64,000 nt of DNA, from contig JAGAPX010000034.1 of NCBI GenBank assembly GCA_017623055.1, positions 1 through 64,000 on the forward strand, given 5' to 3'. The notes under the pieces are model-generated. The model did no database searches. It had not been told where the DNA came from and saw only the letters and a list, made by a program, of their open reading frames with translations. Position 1 is the first letter of the stretch. Each line of letters begins with the position of its first letter. The stretch is from Phascolarctobacterium sp. (GTDB taxonomy: Bacteria > Bacillota > Negativicutes > Acidaminococcales > Acidaminococcaceae). A program made the position numbers and the translations under genes. Shown here one piece after another: positions 34,671 through 43,708 of this stretch.

Positions 34671-35295
34671 AGTAAAAATTTGCGGTTTACGCCGCATCGA
34701 AGATATAAAAATAGTTAATGAGCTTCTGCCTGACTACATTGGTTTCGTCTTCACTCCAAGTTCACGGCAAGTTACTGTGCAAGAAGCAAAGGTGCTGAAA
34801 AATTTACTGCGTCCCGAAATTAAGGCAGTGGGAGTTTTCGTCAATACTTCCGTTGAAGAAATTGTCAGCTTGGTCAATGACAAGGTTATAGATTTAGTTC
34901 AACTGCACGGAGACGAAGACGTTTTTTATTGTCAGACCTTGCGCGAAAAAATAAAGGTACCCATCATCAAAGCAATTCCTTTGAAAGATGAACAGACTCT
35001 AGAAAATTTAGCTGTTTTTGCCTGTGATTATTTTCTTTTTGATACCTACGTGGCTGGTAAATACGGTGGAAGCGGTCAAGTGGGGAACATTAGTCTTCTA
35101 GAAGGGAAGAAGATTCCAAAACCATATTTTCTGGCAGGAGGGTTAACTGCCCAGAATGTAAGCGAGGCGTTGGCGCATGTGGAAGCCTTCGCCGTTGATG
35201 TAAGTGGCGGCGTAGAAGTAGATGGCTATAAAGACAGGGATAAAATTGCAGATTTTCTGCAGGCAGTAAGAGTTGGGAGTAAATATTATGGGTAG
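34663..35295 (+). CDS. trpF: Phosphoribosylanthranilate isomerase TrpF
   Basis: A 210-residue TIM-barrel enzyme converting phosphoribosylanthranilate to the enolamine. 'VKICGLRR' (residues 3-10) contains the catalytic cysteine, 'GFVFTPSSR' and 'VQLHGDE' follow, and 'FDTYVAGKYGGSG' carries the catalytic aspartate. Its start overlaps trpC and its end overlaps trpA by eight bases. In most operons trpB would be here; there is no room for it. Confidence 0.93.
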   Translation: MLKVKICGLRRIEDIKIVNELLPDYIGFVFTPSSRQVTVQEAKVLKNLLRPEIKAVGVFVNTSVEEIVSLVNDKVIDLVQLHGDEDVFYCQTLREKIKVPIIKAIPLKDEQTLENLAVFACDYFLFDTYVAGKYGGSGQVGNISLLEGKKIPKPYFLAGGLTAQNVSEALAHVEAFAVDVSGGVEVDGYKDRDKIADFLQAVRVGSKYYG

Positions 35296-36070
35296 AATAC
35301 AAAAAGCCTTTGAACTGCATAAAAAACTTTTTATAGGTTTCGTAACAGCAGGTGATCCTAATTTAGAAGTAACAAAAGAAATTGTTTTGGAAATGGTGCG
35401 AGCTGGTGCTGGAATCGTGGAGCTTGGCATACCATTTTCTGATCCTGTTGCCGAAGGTGTAGTCATTCAAAGAGCAGACGTGCGTGCTTTGCAGGCAGGG
35501 ACGACTACGGACAAGATTTTCCAATTAGTAAAGGAACTACGCCAAGAAGTGGAGGTGCCGTTGGTTTTCTTAACCTATGCAAATCCAATCTTTACTTATG
35601 GTTGTGAAAAATTCTTTGCGCAATGTGAAGCAGCTGGCGTAGACGGAGTGATTGTCCCGGATATTCCCTTTGAAGAACGGGAGGAACTGTTACCTTTCAG
35701 CAAACCTCACGGCGTAGAAATCATTTCATTGGTTGCGCCTACTTCTCGTGACAGAATCAAGCTGATTGCCCAAAAAGCAGAAGGCTATGTTTATTTAGTA
35801 TCGTCTTTAGGAGTTACGGGTGTCAGAAAAAATATCACCACGGATATTCCTGCCATTGTTGCGGAAATTCGCAAGGTAACCACGGTTCCCGTGGCTGTCG
35901 GTTTTGGCATTGCGGAGCCTGCGCAAGCGAAAGCCATGGCGAAGGTCAGTGATGGTGCCATCGTAGGCAGTGCCATTGTAAAAATTGTGGAGCAATATGG
36001 CGAGGATGCTCCCAAATACGTCTATGACTATGTAAAAGAAATGGTTGCAGCTGTTAACGAAGCTATTTAG
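35288..36070 (+). CDS. trpA: Tryptophan synthase alpha chain TrpA
   Basis: A 260-residue TIM-barrel subunit that releases indole from indoleglycerol phosphate. 'ELGIPFSDP' holds the catalytic glutamate; the position of the second catalytic acid is Glu ('VAEGV') where enterobacterial TrpA has Asp, a variant I recall as common in clostridial TrpA. 'SLGVTGVR' binds phosphate. ATG 35288 is preferred over a start 15 bases upstream. The beta subunit gene is missing from the operon; TrpA normally needs TrpB for activity, so a distant trpB is expected. Confidence 0.94.
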   Translation: MGRIQKAFELHKKLFIGFVTAGDPNLEVTKEIVLEMVRAGAGIVELGIPFSDPVAEGVVIQRADVRALQAGTTTDKIFQLVKELRQEVEVPLVFLTYANPIFTYGCEKFFAQCEAAGVDGVIVPDIPFEEREELLPFSKPHGVEIISLVAPTSRDRIKLIAQKAEGYVYLVSSLGVTGVRKNITTDIPAIVAEIRKVTTVPVAVGFGIAEPAQAKAMAKVSDGAIVGSAIVKIVEQYGEDAPKYVYDYVKEMVAAVNEAI

Positions 36071-36078
36071 CAAAAAAT

Positions 36079-36117
36079 AAACCGTTCACCTCATTGTAGT
36101 TCGAGGTGAACGGTTTT
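36079..36117. terminator. Bidirectional terminator after trpA
   Basis: AAACCGTTCACCTC (36079-36092) pairs with GAGGTGAACGGTTT (36103-36116). It separates convergent genes. Confidence 0.87.
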
Positions 36118-36130
36118 GTGGTTATAGGGT

Positions 36131-37417
36131 TTATTCTTCTTCGGACTGTTCTTCTTTTTTGTGAATAATAAGTCTGATTTTTTCTACGCGGTTTTCGTCC
36201 ATTTCCAATACAGAAACTTCCAAGTTTTGCCAGGTGCCGGTGTCGCCTTGAACAGGAATGCGTCCTAAAACTTCTTCCATTACCCAACCGCTAACGGTGA
36301 CAACTTCCATTTCTTCAACTTCTTCGTCAATTTTCATACCCATGTCTAAAATTTCAAAGAGGTCTTCCAAATTGGTGCTGCCATGAACGATGTACTCAGT
36401 ATCAGAAATTTTTTCAATCTCGTTGATTACTTCGTCGTGCTCGTCCCAAATTTCGCCAACCAGCTCTTCCAAGATGTCTTCCAAGGTTACGATACCGGTG
36501 GTGCCGCCATATTCGTCAAGAACAATGGCGATGTGGGATTTTTTATGTTGCAGTTCTTGCAGAAGCTCACCAATTTTTTTGCTTTCGGTGATGTACAGAG
36601 CAGGACGGATGATGGATTCAATGTCGCCGTCCTTATCATAAACCACATTGTAGAAGTCTTTTTGGTAGATGATACCAATGATGTGGTCCATGGTTTCCTT
36701 GTACACGGGCAAACGGGAGTAATTGGTTTCTGCAAAAACTTGGGCAATTTCTTCTTTAGTCGCTTCGGAAGAAACACCTACGATGTCAATACGCGGGGTC
36801 AGGATGTCGATGGCTTCCTGCTCGCTGAACTCGATAGCGCTACGAATTAAGGAGCTTTCCTGCTCGTCAATTCTGCCTTCTTGTTCCGCTTCCTCTACGA
36901 TGGTAAGCAGTTCTTCTTCTGTGATGGAATAGTCGTTTTCTGTGTGGAAGATTTTGGACAACAGCTTCTTCCATTGTTTAAACAGGAAGTTGAAGGGGGT
37001 CAACACAATCATCAACAGATTTAAGAAAGGGGCAGCAAACATAGCGAATTTTTCCGGATTTTCCTTAGCAATGCTTTTGGGGGATACTTCGCCAAAAATC
37101 AAAACCACTATGGTGATGACGATGGTAGCCACACTAGGACCTTGTTCTTCGCCCAACAATTTTACGAATAAAACGGTAGCAACGGATGCGCAGGCAATGT
37201 TTACGATATTATTGCCAATGAGGATACTGGAAAGGAGTCCGTCGAAGTTTTCGAGCATATCCAATACCAGCTTCGCTCTTTTGTCGCCTTTTTCAGCCAT
37301 GTTTTTAATGCGGATGCGGTTCAAGGAAGAAAAGGCTGTTTCTGTTGCGGAAAAATAGCCGGAAAATAAAATGCATAAAATAATGATTAACACCGATGTA
37401 CTACTGTCGCTTGTCAT
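36131..37417 (-). CDS. CNNM/CorC-type transporter with CBS domains
   Basis: A 428-residue membrane protein of the hemolysin-C/CorC group. The N-terminal DUF21 domain (about 1-165) has three or four membrane segments and '[14 protein letters not shown]'; a CBS pair spans about 200-325 ('DILTPRIDI', '[23 protein letters not shown]'); the C-terminal CorC_HlyC domain covers about 340-415. Such proteins are linked to Mg2+ (or Co2+) efflux. It is followed on the same strand by a small membrane protein gene transcribed before it. Confidence 0.93.
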   Translation of the reverse strand: MTSDSSTSVLIIILCILFSGYFSATETAFSSLNRIRIKNMAEKGDKRAKLVLDMLENFDGLLSSILIGNNIVNIACASVATVLFVKLLGEEQGPSVATIVITIVVLIFGEVSPKSIAKENPEKFAMFAAPFLNLLMIVLTPFNFLFKQWKKLLSKIFHTENDYSITEEELLTIVEEAEQEGRIDEQESSLIRSAIEFSEQEAIDILTPRIDIVGVSSEATKEEIAQVFAETNYSRLPVYKETMDHIIGIIYQKDFYNVVYDKDGDIESIIRPALYITESKKIGELLQELQHKKSHIAIVLDEYGGTTGIVTLEDILEELVGEIWDEHDEVINEIEKISDTEYIVHGSTNLEDLFEILDMGMKIDEEVEEMEVVTVSGWVMEEVLGRIPVQGDTGTWQNLEVSVLEMDENRVEKIRLIIHKKEEQSEEE

Positions 37418-37452
37418 AACAATTCCTCTCTAATAAAAATAAAATAGGTTGA

Positions 37453-37671
37453 TTAACGATACTTGTTTTTATGTTTAGTCTTGAGCTTTTTATCGAGCTC
37501 TGCCATTTTGGTGTATTCTTGCCACCAGTAGAGGGCGGTCAAAGGAATACCTACGCCAATGAAGCCCAGCCAACGGTTTTGCAGCAAGAATTCTGCAGCA
37601 ATACCAGCAGCAATGGTTGCGATAACAATGATGAACATGCTCAATTTAATACCTAAAAGAAATTTTTTCAC
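37453..37671 (-). CDS. Small membrane protein of unknown function
   Basis: The 72-residue protein has two hydrophobic segments (about 7-28 and 33-47) and a lysine-rich C-terminus ('KLKTKHKNKYR'). I do not recognise a family. It sits between gluQ and the CorC-type gene on the same strand, with GGAGGAACC before the ATG, so it is probably translated and part of that unit. Confidence 0.65.
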   Translation of the reverse strand: MKKFLLGIKLSMFIIVIATIAAGIAAEFLLQNRWLGFIGVGIPLTALYWWQEYTKMAELDKKLKTKHKNKYR

Positions 37672-37689
37672 GATGGTTCCTCCTAAAAT

Positions 37690-38649
37690 TTATAATCGTG
37701 GAAGTTGTGGGGGCACAACTATATTATCTGTGGGAATAAGCTCTGGCTTAAAGATTTTCGCCAGCTCTAAGGTGCTGATAGGTTCAGCCTTGGGGATTTG
37801 TCCTGCCAAATAAGCAAGGTAGCCGATGATTGGTTCAGGACTATCGTATTCTTTACGCATCATACTTAAATCTAAATCCTTGTCACGTTTTGCCAAGCGA
37901 CGTCCGTCAGGCGCCATCAAAAGGGGGATGTGCAAAAATTCAGGTGGCGTAAAGCCTAAAAGTTTGTAGATATAAATCTGAATGGGGGTGGAGCTTAGTA
38001 AATCTGCGCCACGTACTACGTGGGTAACGTTCATCAGCCCATCGTCCACCGTTACTGCAAGCTGATAAGCGTACACTCCGTCACTGCGTCTAACGATGAA
38101 GTCTCCACTTTCTTCTATTAAATTATAGCTTTGCTTGCCATAGTTGCCGTCAATAAAACTAATGGGCTCGTCAATAACTGCCAAGCGGTAAGCAGGCTGG
38201 CGTAATTTGGCACGTTCTTCACGCTCGGAAACAGTTAAGTTTTTGCAGGTTCCTGCGTACAGAATGCGTCCGTCGCTTAAATGGGGAGCTTCCGCTGCGT
38301 GAAGCTGCCCTCTGCTGCAAAAGCAAGGGTAAATTAAACCTCGGTCTTCCAGTTTGCGGAAGTGTTCTGCGTAAATATCGAAGCGTTGGCTTTGAAAGTA
38401 ACGTTCGCCATCTTCGCTAACATAAGCTCCTTTGTCCCAAGTAAGTCCTAGCCATTCTAAATCCTTTGCTAATAAATCGGCATTGGGGCGAGGGCAACGC
38501 ACCTTGTCCAAATCTTCAATGCGCAGGACAATTTCACCGCCTTGAGATTTGGCGTGGAGCCAAGCTAATAAACTACAAAATATATTTCCTAAATGAATGC
38601 GTCCGCTAGGCGTGGGAGCAAAGCGTCCACAAATCTTAGAGTTCTTCAT
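37690..38649 (-). CDS. gluQ: Glutamyl-Q tRNA(Asp) synthetase
   Basis: This 319-residue protein resembles the catalytic half of glutamyl-tRNA synthetase. It adds glutamate to queuosine in tRNA-Asp. 'RFAPTPSGRIHLGN' has the HIGH-like motif (about 9-22), 'CFCSRGQ' begins the zinc site, and 'RLAKRDKD' stands in for KMSKS. It lacks an anticodon-binding domain, as expected. ATG 38649 with GGAAGTG upstream is chosen; a nine-codon longer start is possible. Confidence 0.9.
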   Translation of the reverse strand: MKNSKICGRFAPTPSGRIHLGNIFCSLLAWLHAKSQGGEIVLRIEDLDKVRCPRPNADLLAKDLEWLGLTWDKGAYVSEDGERYFQSQRFDIYAEHFRKLEDRGLIYPCFCSRGQLHAAEAPHLSDGRILYAGTCKNLTVSEREERAKLRQPAYRLAVIDEPISFIDGNYGKQSYNLIEESGDFIVRRSDGVYAYQLAVTVDDGLMNVTHVVRGADLLSSTPIQIYIYKLLGFTPPEFLHIPLLMAPDGRRLAKRDKDLDLSMMRKEYDSPEPIIGYLAYLAGQIPKAEPISTLELAKIFKPELIPTDNIVVPPQLPRL

Positions 38650-38800
38650 AAAATGAGGCACTTCCTTTATTATCATTATATTTTAACATAAGAATGCAAA
38701 ATACAAAATAAATTCTGCAAGAAAATTTTAACATTAAGAAAAATTTAACCTGTTTCGCACAGTATTTACAGAACAAGAGACCGTGGGTGGCAAGGACACT

Positions 38801-38829
38801 TTGCTTTTTAAGGCGGTTTGATGTAAAAT
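38801..38829 (+). promoter_or_regulatory. Candidate promoter of the DUF2232-gdpP-rplI unit
   Basis: TTGCTT (38801-38806) and TAAAAT (38824-38829), spacer 17 bp, 62 bp before the GTG start. Confidence 0.5.
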
Positions 38830-38890
38830 ATACTATTATAGAAATAATTACACTGGGTTATTAGTGTTTTTAATAAAAGGAGGAAATTCT

Positions 38891-39850
38891 GTGTTTCGTA
38901 AAACTTCCGCCATGGTAGAATCCGGCATTATGGCTGCCATTGCTATTGTTATGGCTTTGATTAGTATGTATGTGCCCGTTGCAGGTGCTTTCGTAAATTT
39001 CGTGTGGCCTTTGCCAATTATTATTTGTGGTATGCGCCATGGTTTGAAATGGAGCTTGATGAGCCTTATCGTAGCAGGCATTATTATCGCCATTGTTATT
39101 AGCCCCATCAACGCTTTCTTCTTGGTGGCAATCTTTGGCTTAATGGGCATTATCTTGGGCGAATGTATGCGTCGTCGTCTTCCTCCCATGAAGCTGATGT
39201 TTTTCGGTAGTATTGGTGCAGTTTTGGCGCTTATTATCAACGTGGTATTGAGCTTTGCAGTTTTGGGCATTAACCCCATCGAGATGATGTTTACTTCCTT
39301 TAACCAAAGCTTGACTGAACTTGCTGTGTACTATCGTGAGCAAGGTATGTCCGAAGCTGATATTAAGACTGCAGTTCAAGGCTATGCAGATTTGCTGAGC
39401 ATGATGCGTATCATTATGCCCGGTGCTTTCCTGGTGAGTGCTCCTGTGCTGGCGTTCATCAACTATTGGGCTGCTAAAAAAATCTTGGCGAAATTGGGCG
39501 AAACCTTTGAACCCTTCCCGCCCTTTACCCAACTGCAAGTTCCCGGCTGGATTTTATTTCCTTACGCTGCATCTCTCTTTGCAGTAACTTACTTCTATTT
39601 AAATGATAGGGACAGCTGGATGTATAATCTTTCTGTAAATGTGCAGACCGTAACCAGCTTCCTCTTGGTGCTTCAAGGCATCTGTCTCATCTACTGGTTT
39701 GTAGAAACTAAAAAGAAACCTGCTTGGTGGGCGCACATGGCAACTGGCTTGATGTTCTTCATTCCCTTGTTCTCTCAAATCATCGTTTATGTTGGTGCTT
39801 TCGACATAGTTTTTGATTATAGAAAGATTCGTTCTAAACGCCTTTTCTAA
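38891..39850 (+). CDS. DUF2232 (YybS-like) membrane protein
   Basis: This 319-residue polytopic protein has about eight membrane segments and matches the DUF2232/YybS family, which in Firmicutes precedes gdpP and rplI, as here. The start is GTG 38891, ten bases after AGGAGG; codons further upstream contain the ribosome site itself. Function is unknown; the fold is thought to resemble ECF-type substrate-binding membrane proteins. It is followed by gdpP after 18 bp. Confidence 0.88.
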   Translation: MFRKTSAMVESGIMAAIAIVMALISMYVPVAGAFVNFVWPLPIIICGMRHGLKWSLMSLIVAGIIIAIVISPINAFFLVAIFGLMGIILGECMRRRLPPMKLMFFGSIGAVLALIINVVLSFAVLGINPIEMMFTSFNQSLTELAVYYREQGMSEADIKTAVQGYADLLSMMRIIMPGAFLVSAPVLAFINYWAAKKILAKLGETFEPFPPFTQLQVPGWILFPYAASLFAVTYFYLNDRDSWMYNLSVNVQTVTSFLLVLQGICLIYWFVETKKKPAWWAHMATGLMFFIPLFSQIIVYVGAFDIVFDYRKIRSKRLF

Positions 39851-39868
39851 AGAATTGAGGTGAACTAA

Positions 39869-41953
39869 ATGTTCAATTTGTTCAATCGTAATATGAATTC
39901 CAAGGTGGATACCAATATTTATCTGTTGGTTATCCTGCTTTTGGGAGTAATGCTCTGTTATTTTGAGCCTTTTATGATTCCCGTAGTGGCAATCGTTTTT
40001 GGCTTAACCTATTATTTTAGCCGTCGCACCTTGATGAGCAAGGAGATTTTCTTTAGCAGTTACTTGGATAATATCATCCGTAACATCGAGCGCACCAATC
40101 ATTACGCTGTGCGTAAGCTTGATGTTGGTATGGCAGTGTTCTCCAAAGATGGCAAGCTGCAATGGAAAAACGAATTGTTCCAAGAATGGACTGGCAAAAA
40201 GAATTTGGAAGGCTTAAAGCCGGAAGAGGTGCTGCCCTTACAGCCCAATGCTTTTGAACTTTTAAGCGTTAAGGATGGGGCAAGGGTTATTCAAATGAAT
40301 GACCGTTACTATAATATGAAGTATTGTCGCGTGCAAACCCAAGACAAGGCTGATAAAAAAGGTGAGCAAAACAATAGCGGTCTGATGATTTATCTGACGG
40401 ACATTACCGATTTTGAATTGCTGCGCCAAAAATATGCTAAAGAAAAAATTTGCTTGGCATATATTCGCTTTGATAATTACGAAGACGTAATGCGCGGTTT
40501 GAGTGAAACCAATATGGCTAACCTTAACGGCGAAATCCACGAAATGGTTACCAAGTGGGTTGCTGAGAAAAATGGTTTCATCTGCCGTATGAATAAGGAG
40601 CAAAGCTTAGCAGGCTTTACTCAAAGTGCTGTAGCAGAAATTATTGAAGAAAAGTTTGCGGTATTGGACAAGGTGCGTGAAATTCGCGCAGGGAATAAGA
40701 TTCCTCCAACCTTGAGTATTGGTGTTTCCTGTGATGGCGATACCCTTGACGAGCTGGTACAGAACGCCAACAATGTTTTGTACTTGGCGTTAGGTCGCGG
40801 TGGTGACCAAGCTGTTGTTGTTCAGAACAAGGCAACTCAATTCTTTGGTGGCACCTCCACCGTATCGGCAAAGGCAACTCGCGTACGTGCCCGCATTGTA
40901 GCTCAAACAATTAATGAGCAAATGCAGGCTTCCGATAAAGTTTTCATTATGGGTCACGCCAACGAAGACTACGATGCTATCGGCAGTGCCATTGGCATGG
41001 CGAAGCTTTCCCTGTCCTTGAACAAGGAAACTTATATCGTACTTAGCGGTCGCAATGAAAACGTGAACCGTATTTCTGAAATGCTTGCTCACGAATGCGT
41101 GAAGGTAAGCGACCACGAGGAAGATTACAATTCCATTATGGTGGAAGAGGAGGAAGCGCTTAAGCATATTACTCCGAGCAGCCTTTTGATTTTGGTTGAC
41201 CACCATCGTGAAATACTTACAGCAAGCAAGAGCGTTTTGGACGCTATCCCCAAACGAATTATTGTAGACCACCATCGTCGTGCGGAAGATTTGCTGGGCG
41301 ATACAGTACTGTTGTATCTTGAACCATCCTCTTCTTCTACCAGCGAGCTTTTAACTGAATTGGTTGGCTACTTTAATGATAGACTGGAGATTACTCCGGC
41401 AGAAGCAACTGCTCTTTACGCAGGAATAGTTCTGGATACGAAAAACTTTGCCGTGCAAACCGGTGAGCGTACTTTTGAAGCTGCAGCGCTCCTGCGTCGT
41501 AGCGGTGCGGATCCCACCATGGTTCGCTTAATGTTCAAAGACGATATGGATGTTCTGAAACTGCGTGCCCGTCTTTTGGCAGAAGCTAAAACCATCGAAC
41601 CTGGTATTGCCATTTCTATTTACAAGAAAGCAGAAAAAGGTGCAAAGGCTACAATCCTTGCGGCGCAACTGGCAGACCGTTTGATTAACGTGGAAGGCAT
41701 TCACGTGGGCGTTGCCATCAATGAATATAAAGATGGTAGTTTGGGCGTAAGCGCACGAAGCGACGGTAGCGTGAACGTACAAATTATTATGGAGGAATTA
41801 GGCGGCGGCGGTCACCAGACGGTGGCAGGCGTACAGCTTGATAATATGCGTGCAGCGGATATTGAACCGCAAATTATCGCACTGGCAAAAAAACAATTAG
41901 AACAATTAGAGGAGAAAGATAACAATGAAAGTGATTCTGTTACAAGATGTTAA
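39869..41953 (+). CDS. gdpP: Cyclic-di-AMP phosphodiesterase GdpP
   Basis: A 694-residue membrane protein that degrades c-di-AMP. Two N-terminal membrane helices (about 18-50) are followed by a PAS-like domain, a degenerate GGDEF domain (about 190-310) that lacks the GGDEF motif, and a DHH/DHHA1 phosphodiesterase: '[11 protein letters not shown]' (about 358-368), 'VDHHR' (about 443) and '[10 protein letters not shown]' near 645. All metal ligands expected of active enzymes appear present. Its 3' end overlaps rplI by 29 bases, so translation is linked to a ribosomal protein. Confidence 0.95.
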   Translation: MFNLFNRNMNSKVDTNIYLLVILLLGVMLCYFEPFMIPVVAIVFGLTYYFSRRTLMSKEIFFSSYLDNIIRNIERTNHYAVRKLDVGMAVFSKDGKLQWKNELFQEWTGKKNLEGLKPEEVLPLQPNAFELLSVKDGARVIQMNDRYYNMKYCRVQTQDKADKKGEQNNSGLMIYLTDITDFELLRQKYAKEKICLAYIRFDNYEDVMRGLSETNMANLNGEIHEMVTKWVAEKNGFICRMNKEQSLAGFTQSAVAEIIEEKFAVLDKVREIRAGNKIPPTLSIGVSCDGDTLDELVQNANNVLYLALGRGGDQAVVVQNKATQFFGGTSTVSAKATRVRARIVAQTINEQMQASDKVFIMGHANEDYDAIGSAIGMAKLSLSLNKETYIVLSGRNENVNRISEMLAHECVKVSDHEEDYNSIMVEEEEALKHITPSSLLILVDHHREILTASKSVLDAIPKRIIVDHHRRAEDLLGDTVLLYLEPSSSSTSELLTELVGYFNDRLEITPAEATALYAGIVLDTKNFAVQTGERTFEAAALLRRSGADPTMVRLMFKDDMDVLKLRARLLAEAKTIEPGIAISIYKKAEKGAKATILAAQLADRLINVEGIHVGVAINEYKDGSLGVSARSDGSVNVQIIMEELGGGGHQTVAGVQLDNMRAADIEPQIIALAKKQLEQLEEKDNNESDSVTRC

Positions 41954-42368
41954 AAATTTAGGTAAAAAAGGCGACATCGTTGAAGCTGCTGACGGTTATG
42001 CCCGCAACTTTTTGCTGGCTCGTAAAGTAGCGAAAGAAGCAAGCGTTGCTAACGTAAACCAAGCTAAACAAGATAAAGCAGTTGCTTCCCATCGTGCAGC
42101 TCAACAAAAAGACGAAGCTGTAGTATTGGGCGCACAAATTGAAAAAGTAGTTGTAAATATTAAAGTTCAATTGGGTGCAAACGGTAAAATGTTTGGCTCC
42201 GTAACTTCTAAAGACGTTGCAGAAGCTTTGATTAAACAAACCGGCATCCAAATTGACCGCCGTAAAGTTGAATTGAAAACTGCTGTTAAAGGCTTGGGCG
42301 AATACGATGCTGTTGCAAAGTTGCATCCGGAAGTGACTTCTGCTTTTAAAGTTGTAGTAAGTGCGTAA
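41925..42368 (+). CDS. rplI: 50S ribosomal protein L9
   Basis: The 147-residue bL9 has the N-terminal rRNA-binding domain ('[17 protein letters not shown]', '[13 protein letters not shown]'), a long central helix and the C-terminal domain from about residue 80. ATG 41925 has GAGGAGAAAG upstream, inside gdpP. In Firmicutes dnaB normally follows; here repeat copy D and a peptidase gene do. Confidence 0.96.
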   Translation: MKVILLQDVKNLGKKGDIVEAADGYARNFLLARKVAKEASVANVNQAKQDKAVASHRAAQQKDEAVVLGAQIEKVVVNIKVQLGANGKMFGSVTSKDVAEALIKQTGIQIDRRKVELKTAVKGLGEYDAVAKLHPEVTSAFKVVVSA

Positions 42369-42373
42369 TTTCT

Positions 42374-42494
42374 AAAATCGTTATAAGCACCATTATGCTG
42401 TGTCACAGCTTGCTTACTTGCTCGACGTACCACCAGTACGCCATCGCGGCATAAGCTTCGCTGTTTCTTGCCTTCTGGTACTTCTAACGATTTT
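42374..42494 (+). repeat. Dispersed ~120-bp hairpin repeat, copy D
   Basis: Left arm AAAATCGTTATAAGCACC (42374-42391); reverse complement of the right arm (42477-42494) reads AAAATCGTTAGAAGTACC. The tip is CGTACCACCAGTACG and 'TTATGC' pairs with 'GCATAA'. It begins five bases after the rplI stop and could act as its terminator or mRNA 3' hairpin. Confidence 0.92.
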
Positions 42495-42524
42495 ATTTTT
42501 TATATGGGTAGAGGTGACTTCGTC

Positions 42525-43694
42525 ATGGAAAGCAAAGTTTTAAACGCAATCGCTGCTTACGAAGCAGAGATTTTAGATTTTACAAAAGAAATGGTAAATA
42601 TAGATAGCGGTGTGGATTGTCCCGAAGGCGTGCGCCAAATTGCAGAGCTGATTAAGGAAAAGCTGTTGCCCTTAGGATTTAAGGTAGAGCTTTTGGAAAG
42701 CGCAGGTTCCGTTCAGCTTTTGGCAACTCGTCCCTGCGAGGGTGCGAAGAAAATTTTGCTTAGTGGTCATACGGACACCGTGTTCTTCAAAGGCGAAGCG
42801 GCAAAGCGCCCCTTCCGTATTGAAGATGGTATCGCTTATGGTCCTGGCGTTTTAGATATGAAGTCCGGTATTGCGGTGCTTGTTTACGCAGTGAAGGCTC
42901 TGCTCGAAAATGGCTGGGACAAAACTGATTTGACCATCTTCATCGTAGGTGACGAAGAAACCAATCATCCCAACACTAATGCTGTAGAAAACTTTAAGCG
43001 AGTTGCTCAAGGCAAGGACGCTTGCTTTAACTTTGAGCTTGGTCGTGCCAACGGAAGTGTCGTTATTGGACGTAAAGGTCGTTGGGCGCCGGAGCTGCAC
43101 ATCAAAGGTATTGCTGCCCACGCAGGTAACGAACCGGAAAAAGGAGCCAGCGCCATTACGGAGCTGTGCAAAAAAATTAGCGATTTGGCAGACGTTAACG
43201 ATTATGCCAGTGGAACAAGCTGTAACGTAGGCGTAATCAGCGGTGGCACTCTCGCCAATGTAGTTGCTGAATATGCAGAAGCAAAGCTTGACATTCGCTA
43301 TACAACTATGGCGGAAGCTGCTAAGGCTGTGGAAAAGGTGAAGGCAATCGTAGCGAAAAACTACGATGAACGTACTACCACTGAACTTGTGGAAGCTGGT
43401 CCTCACGTGTACACTCCCCCTATGGAAACAACGGAAGAAGTAAAAAGATTATATAGATTTGTTAAAGCCCAAGCAGCGAAGCTGGGACAACCTGAATTGG
43501 GTGCTATGATTGTAGGTGGTAGCGCAGATGCTAATTACATTTGTGCGGAAGGCGTGCCTACCATTTGCAGTATGGGGCCTGCAGGCGTAGGACCTCACTC
43601 TAACAACGAGTATGTTTTCGTGAAATCCTTTGTGGAGCGGGCACAGCTTACTGCTATGTCCATCATGCACTTGGACGAACTGGATAATTTTTAA
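42525..43694 (+). CDS. M20-family peptidase (glutamate carboxypeptidase-like)
   Basis: A 389-residue cytoplasmic zinc hydrolase. Metal-binding segments are 'SGHTDTV' (about 83-89), 'GPGVLDMKSG' (about 107-116) and 'GDEETN' (about 144-149). The 'AAHAGNEPEKGASA' segment is typical of carboxypeptidase G2-type enzymes that cut C-terminal glutamate. ATG 42525 follows GAGGTG; upstream in-frame codons read through repeat D. It is followed by another M20 gene after 14 bp and then a DhaK-like gene, forming a three-gene unit. Confidence 0.88.
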   Translation: MESKVLNAIAAYEAEILDFTKEMVNIDSGVDCPEGVRQIAELIKEKLLPLGFKVELLESAGSVQLLATRPCEGAKKILLSGHTDTVFFKGEAAKRPFRIEDGIAYGPGVLDMKSGIAVLVYAVKALLENGWDKTDLTIFIVGDEETNHPNTNAVENFKRVAQGKDACFNFELGRANGSVVIGRKGRWAPELHIKGIAAHAGNEPEKGASAITELCKKISDLADVNDYASGTSCNVGVISGGTLANVVAEYAEAKLDIRYTTMAEAAKAVEKVKAIVAKNYDERTTTELVEAGPHVYTPPMETTEEVKRLYRFVKAQAAKLGQPELGAMIVGGSADANYICAEGVPTICSMGPAGVGPHSNNEYVFVKSFVERAQLTAMSIMHLDELDNF

Positions 43695-43708
43695 AAGAAG
43701 GAATTACC

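Noticed and set aside
35288-36070. Glu in TrpA where enterobacterial enzymes have catalytic Asp60
   Set aside because: The 'VAEG' form is, as I recall, frequent in clostridial TrpA, so it is not evidence of inactivation.
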